Source: Kiritimatiellia bacterium
GTDB lineage: Bacteria; Verrucomicrobiota; Kiritimatiellia; RFP12; UBA1067
NCBI GenBank assembly: GCA_017430155.1
Contig: JAFRNO010000104.1
Coordinates: forward strand, 1 to 5,227
Direction: 5' to 3'
Length of the DNA stretch: 5,227 nt
The notes beneath the pieces are model-generated. The model was given only the letters and a program-made list of their open reading frames with translations, searched no databases and was not told the origin of the DNA. A program made the position numbers and the translations under genes. Below are positions 1-4,908 of the stretch, piece by piece. How positions within the stretch are numbered: the stretch's first letter is position 1; each line of letters starts with the position of its first letter.

Positions 1-2049
1 ACCCCGGAACTTCATCTTGCCGCCCTTGTGGAAGAGCTGCCGCTGCAGGAACGTGAGGTTGAACATCTCCACGTCGGCGCCGTCCTCAATGTAGAGCGCA
101 TACGAGGACGCCTGACCGCAGATCGTGCCGGAGCCGTACGACTTGCCGTTGAGCCCTTCCAGCCGCACCTTGCCCGAGAACGTGACGCCCGGACGGCGTT
201 CCTCGATCGACGACTGCCCCTTCCCTTCCTCGCCGATGCGGAAGCCGCCCGCCGCCAGCGAACCACCGGCGAAAACGGCCTTTCCGCCGTACACGTTCAG
301 CCAGCCGCCACCGCCGTCACCGCCCGTCACCTCCACCGTCGCGTTCGTCGCAAGCAACGAGGCGTCCGCATATGCAACCATGGTGATTCCGCCTGCGACC
401 GTGTTCGTGGTCCCCTCGTCAAACACCCACGCGCCGTCGTTCACGGTGAAATTCAGGAAACTGTTCGCTGCCCCTCTCAGGATGCCCGTACCGCCGATCA
501 CCCCCGTTCCGTTCTCCACGTTGCCGCAGGTCATCGTCCGGGCGTCCGCGCCTGTCTGCGCGCTCTGGATGCTCTTCTCGAAAATCGTCGTGCCGTGCCC
601 CACGCGCACGTCGATGTCCTCGTCGGACAGGAGGATGGGGTTCTTGAAGCGGAGAGTCCCGGCGCCGGCCGCGCCGTTCAGCAACAGGCGGCGATAGTTG
701 CCGACGGGCTTCCATGTGGCGCCCGCGCCGCCGATGTCCACCTCCAGCTCCCCGCCGTCCGCCGCGCAGTACGCGAGGTAATTGGTGCCGTCGGCAGGCA
801 CGAAGATCTGTCCCGCGCCCGATCCGAGGGACGCCGTCGCGCGCCCGTTCCAGCCGCCCCAGCCGCCGTACGCGCCGCCGAGGGCGTTCGATTCGGACAC
901 GAGCCGCAGGCAGTCCGTCGCCGCGAGTCCCTGCCCGAACGCCGCCACGAGCGTCCCGTTCGTGATGGTGAAGCTGCCGCCCCAGTCGTTCTCGCCCGTC
1001 AGGGTGAGCGTCGCCGTGCCGTCCAGGATGCCGCCGTACGTGTTCGTGATGGAGTCGGAAACGGTCATCGGCGTGCCGGGCATGAACAGCTCGGGGCCGG
1101 TCGTCGCAACCTTGACGAGCGCGCTCGCGAAGAACGGGTCGATGCGCGAGGGGCCGTAGTCGAGGTCGAAGTCCGTCCCCGTGTCGCTGAAGTAGTAGGC
1201 GCCCCGCACCGTGTCGTACAGGCCGGCCCGCCCGCCCTTCACCATCGGCACGAGGTTCACGATCAGGTTACCGCCCGTCGGCGCGTCGTAGATCTGCGCG
1301 CCGTAGAGGCTGATGTGCGCACCGGCGTTACCCATCGTCGATGCAGTGGCGTTGCCGCAGAAGAATTCAAATCTGCCGTTCGACGCAGCCGTAGAGGCCG
1401 CGCCGTTCAGGGTATTGATTTTACCACCGTTCACATAAAGGCCGGCGCGGCTCGCCTCGATCCGGTAGAAAACATTTGATGTGGCTCCCGACACCTGAGA
1501 GCCATTGGCACCGTTATAGTCGAAACGCCATTTTGTTCCGCCGATGGTAAAGAGATTGAACTTCGGCGTCACGTCTCCAGTTCCGTCGCGGTTCGTGAAT
1601 AACGCCGCGTTTGACGTGTATTTGTTGGCGATCATCCCTTGCATGCAGACACGATAGTTCATGTAAAAGTCAAAATCGGAAAGGACGATGCGCTCCTTGG
1701 ACTTCGACCGGATGAAGTCGAGCGCGTAGTCGTAGGCGTAGTCGAACGGGTCGCTGGAGAGGATGAAGTGGATCGCCTTCACCGAGTCGCCCCAGCCTTC
1801 CGGCGCGGCGTACGTCCAGGTGTTCGTCTCGGGCGTGACCGTGCCGAGCCGCTCGACGTGCGCCCAGCCGTTCGTGCCGTCGCCGCTGTCGGCAGGCCCG
1901 TAGACGGCCCACAGGCTGTTCGTCTCGTGCGCGTGGTCCGCGAACGACACGCTGAACGCGCCGTCCTCGAACGACGCCGACACGGTTCCCGTGTTTCCGT
2001 ACGCGGCGGCGATGGACGCCGCCGCCAGGATCAGGACTAGTCTTTTCAT
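1..2049 (-). CDS. Large exported surface protein with LamG-like domain and autotransporter-type beta-strand repeats (5' part, runs off left edge)
   Basis: The frame is open without a stop from the ATG at 2049 to base 1, giving 683 residues; the C-terminus lies outside the window. Residues 1-18 are a signal peptide (MKRL, then an Ala/Leu/Ile-rich core), so the product is exported. Residues about 20-120 form a beta-rich N-terminal region. Residues about 125-298 resemble a LamG/concanavalin-like domain and end in the typical AGLYDTVRGAYYF segment. Residues 347-372 (TLTLTGENDWGGSFTITNGT) match the passenger-associated (autotransporter) beta-strand repeat. The remainder is Gly/Asn/Thr-rich and low in Lys, as expected of a beta-helix passenger. 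Such proteins are common, often as large paralogous families, in Verrucomicrobiota and Kiritimatiellae; adhesion or matrix function is inferred, not shown. The start is supported by AAAGGA 8 nt upstream and by the ATGA overlap with the hydrolase gene. Whether a beta-barrel or a PEP-CTERM-like anchor follows cannot be seen. Confidence 0.88.
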   Translation of the reverse strand, partial: MKRLVLILAAASIAAAYGNTGTVSASFEDGAFSVSFADHAHETNSLWAVYGPADSGDGTNGWAHVERLGTVTPETNTWTYAAPEGWGDSVKAIHFILSSDPFDYAYDYALDFIRSKSKERIVLSDFDFYMNYRVCMQGMIANKYTSNAALFTNRDGTGDVTPKFNLFTIGGTKWRFDYNGANGSQVSGATSNVFYRIEASRAGLYVNGGKINTLNGAASTAASNGRFEFFCGNATASTMGNAGAHISLYGAQIYDAPTGGNLIVNLVPMVKGGRAGLYDTVRGAYYFSDTGTDFDLDYGPSRIDPFFASALVKVATTGPELFMPGTPMTVSDSITNTYGGILDGTATLTLTGENDWGGSFTITNGTLVAAFGQGLAATDCLRLVSESNALGGAYGGWGGWNGRATASLGSGAGQIFVPADGTNYLAYCAADGGELEVDIGGAGATWKPVGNYRRLLLNGAAGAGTLRFKNPILLSDEDIDVRVGHGTTIFEKSIQSAQTGADARTMTCGNVENGTGVIGGTGILRGAANSFLNFTVNDGAWVFDEGTTNTVAGGITMVAYADASLLATNATVEVTGGDGGGGWLNVYGGKAVFAGGSLAAGGFRIGEEGKGQSSIEERRPGVTFSGKVRLEGLNGKSYGSGTICGQASSYALYIEDGADVEMFNLTFLQRQLFHKGGKMKFRG
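934..1011 (-). repeat. Autotransporter-associated beta-strand repeat unit inside the surface protein
   Basis: This stretch encodes residues 347-372 of the surface protein. It has the family pattern of a hydrophobic strand (LTLTG), Asn/Asp-Trp, a Gly-rich turn, a second strand (FTI) and NGTL. It is the clearest single unit. The following region (residues about 430-600) has degenerate strands such as GTLRF, TIFEKS and FLNFTVNDGAWVF that may be further, weaker units. Confidence 0.7.
1320..1680 (-). other. Low-GC codon-usage island within the surface-protein gene (LamG-like part)
   Basis: By hand count, roughly 35% of the codons for residues about 121-232 end in A or T (AAT, AAA, TTT, TTA, TCA, GGA). 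The hundred codons before this segment have about 4%, and the seventy or so codons after residue 262 have about two. The reading frame runs through unbroken. The segment coincides with most of the LamG-like domain. A domain exchanged or acquired by recombination is the simplest reading; relaxed selection or a local duplication from another genome region would look similar. Confidence 0.6.
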
Positions 2050-3203
2050 TTTCCGGGTCCTTTCGCTTTCTGGGTGGTGTTCTCATGATTCTCCCGCATG
2101 AGCGCGCCGATGGCGGCGAACCGGTGGCGTTTCGCCCGCTTGTAGCTGCCGCACCGCGTGGTGAGCACCACCGCGAACCGGCGGCGCTTCAGGTCGAAGA
2201 GCACGGTCTGCCCGCTCCATCCGGAGTGGAAGAGCGACGTGCCGAAGAGCTCCTTCGGGAGGTCGTCCGTGTAGGACATCCAGCCGAACGTGCGCGCGCC
2301 TTCCATCGTGTTCGTCGGCGACGGCGCGATGAGGGCCATCTCCGCCGCGCCGAAGAGCCGCGTGCCGTCGTCGCACACGCCCCCGCGCAGGTAGACGCGC
2401 ATCAGCCTGGCCATGTCCTCGGCCGTCGAGAAGAGGCCCGCGTTGAACGTGGCGATGCCGGCCGCCCAGAGGGGACGCGCCCAGGGGTCGGAGATGACCC
2501 CGCCGGACGGCGTGGTGATCGTCTGCGCGAGCCGCGTCCGCTCGATCGAGGGCAGCGGCGCGCCGAGCGACGTGTCCTTCATCCCCGCCGGGAGGTAGAT
2601 CTCCCTGCGGCAGAACGCCGCGTCGCCGCACCCGGCGATCGCCTCGAACGTCTGGCCGAGGAGCATGTAGTTGCGGCAGGAGTAGGCGACCCTGTCCGGC
2701 GACGGCTCCGCCGGCGGAAGCGAGAGGAGCTTCCTCAGCATGGCCTGCGGGTCCTTGTCGCGGTAGACGCGCGGCTTGCCGTCCGCCTCGCCGAAGCCGG
2801 ACCGGTGGTTGGCGAGGTCGCGGATCGTCACCTTCCGCGTGAGCGGCGCCGAGTAGGCGGAGAGGTAGTTCGTGAACGGCGCGTCGACGTCCACCTTCCC
2901 GCGCGCGTGGGCGACCAGGTACGACGTCACGCCGGCCGCCACCTTCGTGACGCTCGCCATGTCGATCACCGTGCGCGTCGTCATGGGGATGGTGTGGGCG
3001 GCGTCCGCCCAGCCCCAGGACGCGGAGACGTCGATCCCGTCCACGCCTCCCGCCACCACGGCCGCGCCGTGGATCACGCCGTCGCGCATGTCCGCCTCGA
3101 AGAGGCGCGCGCATTCCGTCAGCGCGCCGCCGGACGCGACCAGCGCCGCGGCCGCCAAAGCCGCGCAGAACTTCATTTTCATTGCCTTGTTTTTTCCTTT
3201 CAT
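2046..3203 (-). CDS. Exported serine hydrolase, beta-lactamase/class C esterase family
   Basis: The product has 385 residues, normal for the Beta-lactamase (PF00144) fold family, whose members are esterases, D-Ala-D-Ala peptidases or beta-lactamases. Residues 1-10 are Lys-rich and 11-28 are a hydrophobic Ala-rich core, together a signal peptide without a lipobox, so the enzyme should act outside the inner membrane. The nucleophile motif is S84-V-T-K87. The family segment LANHRSGFG is at 130-138. The tyrosine motif is Y174-S-C followed by RNYMLLG, and the third motif is H326-S-G. GLFSTAEDMARLM at 256-268 is another family hallmark. The Asn of the usual Y-x-N is Cys here. The C-terminal tail (about 370-385) is basic and probably disordered. 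I chose the ATG at 3203 because a GGAGAGG lies just upstream; the ATG at 3182 is possible, while the frame-open ATGs further upstream fall in the promoter. The substrate cannot be inferred. The ATGA overlap with the surface-protein gene indicates joint expression. Confidence 0.9.
   Translation of the reverse strand: MKGKNKAMKMKFCAALAAAALVASGGALTECARLFEADMRDGVIHGAAVVAGGVDGIDVSASWGWADAAHTIPMTTRTVIDMASVTKVAAGVTSYLVAHARGKVDVDAPFTNYLSAYSAPLTRKVTIRDLANHRSGFGEADGKPRVYRDKDPQAMLRKLLSLPPAEPSPDRVAYSCRNYMLLGQTFEAIAGCGDAAFCRREIYLPAGMKDTSLGAPLPSIERTRLAQTITTPSGGVISDPWARPLWAAGIATFNAGLFSTAEDMARLMRVYLRGGVCDDGTRLFGAAEMALIAPSPTNTMEGARTFGWMSYTDDLPKELFGTSLFHSGWSGQTVLFDLKRRRFAVVLTTRCGSYKRAKRHRFAAIGALMRENHENTTQKAKGPGK
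2058..2063 (-). promoter_or_regulatory. Shine-Dalgarno of the surface-protein gene
   Basis: AAAGGA lies 8 nt upstream of the ATG at 2049, inside the last codons of the upstream hydrolase gene. It supports this start and, with the ATGA stop/start overlap, translational coupling of the two genes. Confidence 0.65.
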
Positions 3204-3205
3204 TG

Positions 3206-3212
3206 CCTCTCC
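3206..3212 (-). promoter_or_regulatory. Shine-Dalgarno that selects the 3203 start of the serine hydrolase
   Basis: GGAGAGG on the minus strand, with GGAG ending 5 nt before the ATG at 3203. The internal ATG at 3182 has only a weaker AAAGGA at about 12 nt or AAGG at 2 nt. Confidence 0.55.
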
Positions 3213-3254
3213 AACTCCCTTCCGCCAGTGGTCCCAGCAGTTCAATGCGCTGTT

Positions 3255-3284
3255 ATGATAGCATATCGCCGCCCCCGCCGACAA
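3255..3284 (-). promoter_or_regulatory. Sigma70-type promoter of the hydrolase/surface-protein operon
   Basis: On the minus strand, TTGTCG (3284-3279, 4 of 6 to the consensus) and TATCAT (3260-3255, 5 of 6) are separated by 18 bp, and the -10 is preceded by TGC, an extended -10. Transcription would start near 3248, giving a leader of about 45 nt before the ATG at 3203. Confidence 0.55.
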
Positions 3285-3285
3285 C

Positions 3286-3321
3286 TGCATATTTCCAACG
3301 GCAAGTTGCACGATCCATACG
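3286..3321. promoter_or_regulatory. Candidate AraC/XylR-type operator: two direct repeats, 21-bp period
   Basis: TGCA-N3-T-N-C-N2-ACG occurs at 3286-3300 and again at 3307-3321, exactly 21 bp (two helical turns) apart. Within each copy TGCA and ACG lie about one turn apart, which fits the two recognition helices of an AraC-family monomer. The pair sits directly upstream of the -35 of the leftward operon, the usual place for an activator, and upstream of the rightward promoter too. Binding by the adjacent XylR-type protein is inferred. Confidence 0.45.
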
Positions 3322-3351
3322 GGCGCGGCGGAAAGTCCTTGCCCGCGCCCG
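3320..3351. repeat. 9-bp perfect inverted repeat upstream of the regulator gene
   Basis: CGGGCGCGG at 3320-3328 is the exact reverse complement of CCGCGCCCG at 3343-3351, with a 14-nt centre. The right arm overlaps the putative -35 of the regulator gene. It lies upstream of the predicted transcription start, so it would act as a DNA site and not as an RNA hairpin in the regulator message. A chance GC-rich match is possible. Confidence 0.4.
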
Positions 3352-3370
3352 GCGGAAATGGTAGACTACC
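3339..3370 (+). promoter_or_regulatory. Promoter of the XylR-type regulator, next to the start codon, with a palindrome over the -10
   Basis: TTGCCC (3339-3344) and TAGACT (3362-3367) are separated by 17 bp, and the -10 has the TGn extension (3359-3361). Each hexamer matches the consensus at 4 of 6. Transcription would begin at about 3374, at or next to the ATG at 3375, so the mRNA would be leaderless or nearly so. The -10 lies inside the perfect palindrome GGTAG-A-CTACC (3360-3370). Confidence 0.45.
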
Positions 3371-3374
3371 CGAC

Positions 3375-4511
3375 ATGAAACCCTACAACGTGCTTGTGGT
3401 GATCTCGCCCGTAAGCGGACCGCGTCTCGCCGGCGTGGCACGTTACGCGAAGGAGCACGGCTGGTACCTCATGGTGCAGGACCGGCCGAGCGTCCTGCCG
3501 CTCGTGTGGCGCTACGACGGCGCGCTCATCACGCTCCGCACGGACGCCGTGATGGCCGATTGCGTGCGGCGTCTCCGCCGCGCCGGCACGCCCGTGGTGG
3601 ACATGACGATCAACCGGCCGGACATCCGCCTTCCGCGCGTGATGAGCGACCATGCCGCCCTCGGGCGCCTCGCCGCCGAGCACTTCGCCGAACGCGACTT
3701 CCGCCACGCCGCCTGGTTCTCCTTCGGCTGGTCGCACGTCCACAGGCTGCGCTTCGACGCGCTGGCCGCCACCTGCCGCCGCCTCGGCATGGACGTTCCC
3801 CTGAAGTGGATCTACGAGGACATGGCCTCCCCCGCCCGTTTCAGCGACTGGCGCGCCTTCGCGCGCGCGATGGGCGTGCGGCTCCGCTCGGCCCCCCGTC
3901 CCCTCGCCGTCCTCACCTACAACGAGTCGGACGCCGTGCGCCTCCTGACCGTCTGCCGCGAGCAGTCCATTTCCGTTCCGGAGGAGGTGGCGCTCCTCTC
4001 CATCGGCAACGACCCCATCCTCTGCGAGAACCAGGCCGTCACGCTCTCCTCCATCGACCAGAACCTCGAGCGCGACGGCTACGAGGCCGCCGCCCTTCTC
4101 GAACGGCTGATGGCCGGCGAGCCCCCGCCGCGCGCGCCGATCCTCGTCCCGCCGGCCGGAATCGTGACCCGGCAGTCCACGGACACGCGTGCCGTCGCCG
4201 ACCCGACGCTCCGCCGGGCCCTGGAGCTGATCGGCGAGAACCTTGCGCGCCCCTACGGCGCAGACCAGCTCGCCGACGCGCTCGGGCTTCCGCGCTACAA
4301 GGTAGACCGTCTCTTCGCGTCGGGCCTCGGGCGCTCCGTCGGCGCGGAGTTCCTCCGCCAGCGCATCGCCCGCGCGAAGATGCTCCTCAAGAACCGCACG
4401 CTGACGCTGTCGGACATCGCCCGCCAGATCGGCTTCTGCCACGCCTCCTACCTTTCGAACACGTTTAAGCGCGTCACGGGACTCTCGCCCAAGGCCTGGT
4501 CGAAGTCATAG
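3375..4511 (+). CDS. XylR-type transcriptional regulator: sugar-binding sensor domain plus AraC helix-turn-helix
   Basis: The 378 residues compare with about 390 for E. coli XylR. Residues 1-265 form a LacI/periplasmic-binding-like sensor: VLVVISPVSGPRLAGVARYA at 6-25, the conserved SDHAALGRLAAEHF at 91-104, LLSIGNDPILCENQAVTLSS at 207-226 and the domain-closing PPAGIVTRQSTD at 259-270. Residues about 276-378 are the AraC DNA-binding domain with two helix-turn-helix units, near 297-316 (QLADALGLPRYKVDRLF) and 346-366 (SDIARQIGFCHASYLSNTFK). It is a cytoplasmic DNA-binding protein; family members bind a sugar and activate sugar-use genes, but the ligand here is unknown, so I give no xylR symbol. 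It is divergent from the hydrolase operon, its likely target. No Shine-Dalgarno precedes the ATG. The same frame stays open leftward to 2085, antisense to the hydrolase gene; similarity to the family begins at this ATG. Confidence 0.93.
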   Translation: MKPYNVLVVISPVSGPRLAGVARYAKEHGWYLMVQDRPSVLPLVWRYDGALITLRTDAVMADCVRRLRRAGTPVVDMTINRPDIRLPRVMSDHAALGRLAAEHFAERDFRHAAWFSFGWSHVHRLRFDALAATCRRLGMDVPLKWIYEDMASPARFSDWRAFARAMGVRLRSAPRPLAVLTYNESDAVRLLTVCREQSISVPEEVALLSIGNDPILCENQAVTLSSIDQNLERDGYEAAALLERLMAGEPPPRAPILVPPAGIVTRQSTDTRAVADPTLRRALELIGENLARPYGADQLADALGLPRYKVDRLFASGLGRSVGAEFLRQRIARAKMLLKNRTLTLSDIARQIGFCHASYLSNTFKRVTGLSPKAWSKS

Positions 4512-4887
4512 GCGGCCTCCGCCGCGCCCGCATCGTCGCCGCGTAGCCCGCCGGAATCGTCCGCCGTCCGAGCATCCTGTCCATCTCCTGGTTCTTCTCA
4601 GACGCGAGCTCCGGCGCGGACACGCCCCTGTCCGCCGGCTTCGCGGCCAGCAGAGAACGGTCTGCGGACTCCCCATCGGCAATCTTCTCCATTTGAGGAT
4701 GGCATATTTGTGGAGACGTATGGATCGTTCCATCCCTGCCCTGCGGATTGACTCTCCAGATCGTCCAAAGCACAATCACCGCAACGACCATCAAGCACAT
4801 GATGACGAAGCGCACCACTCGCCTTTTTGCGTGCCCGATTTCGTTCATGTGCATCACACGGCAATTGCTGTAATATGCCTTAGACAC
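4474..4887 (-). CDS. Small single-pass membrane protein of unknown function
   Basis: I do not recognise this 137-residue protein. Residues 1-22 are a short polar, basic segment ending in AKRR. Residues about 24-44 are a transmembrane helix (VVRFVIMCLMVVAVIVLWTIW). The remaining 90 or so residues are polar and charged, and by the positive-inside rule would face outward. The C-terminal end is Arg/Pro-rich (MRARRRPP). The start is the GTG at 4887 because a strong GGAGG lies 8 nt before it; the GTG at 4896 is part of that ribosome-binding site. It lies 21 bp behind the gene at 4909-5227, probably in one operon. The last 38 bp overlap the 3' end of the regulator gene on the other strand. The C-terminal third is much richer in GC than the rest, so its original end may have been lost or replaced. 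Confidence 0.6.
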   Translation of the reverse strand: MSKAYYSNCRVMHMNEIGHAKRRVVRFVIMCLMVVAVIVLWTIWRVNPQGRDGTIHTSPQICHPQMEKIADGESADRSLLAAKPADRGVSAPELASEKNQEMDRMLGRRTIPAGYAATMRARRRPPMTSTRPWARVP

Positions 4888-4892
4888 CGTTA

Positions 4893-4900
4893 TCACCTCC
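4893..4900 (-). promoter_or_regulatory. Strong Shine-Dalgarno deciding the GTG start at 4887
   Basis: GGAGGTGA on the minus strand is a near-perfect anti-16S match; GGAGG ends 8 nt before the GTG at 4887. The GTG inside the site itself (4896) is thereby excluded as a likely start. Confidence 0.65.
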
Positions 4901-4908
4901 CAAATACG

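Noticed and set aside
28..1479. Plus-strand open frame of 483 codons, and others overlapping it
   Set aside because: Antisense to the well-supported surface-protein gene. The product is Arg/Ala/Val-rich without domains, typical of a reverse frame of GC-rich sequence.
2083..3114. Minus-strand 343-codon frame overlapping the hydrolase
   Set aside because: Shifted-frame shadow: Arg/Gly/Pro-rich, no motifs, whereas the hydrolase frame has all family motifs.
3204..3311. Longer N-terminus of the hydrolase starting at 3311
   Set aside because: It would encode a non-conserved segment ahead of the signal peptide, cross the promoter and start inside the operator-like repeat; the 3203 start has a Shine-Dalgarno.
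2085..3374. Upstream extension of the regulator frame by 430 codons (an apparent 808-residue protein)
   Set aside because: It runs antisense through the hydrolase gene and the promoter region, is low-complexity Arg-rich, and similarity to XylR-type proteins begins at the ATG at 3375, giving the family's normal length.
4511..4523. GGCGG-CCT-CCGCC hairpin right after the regulator stop as a terminator
   Set aside because: Short 5-bp stem, no following T-run, and it lies within the overlapping minus-strand gene.
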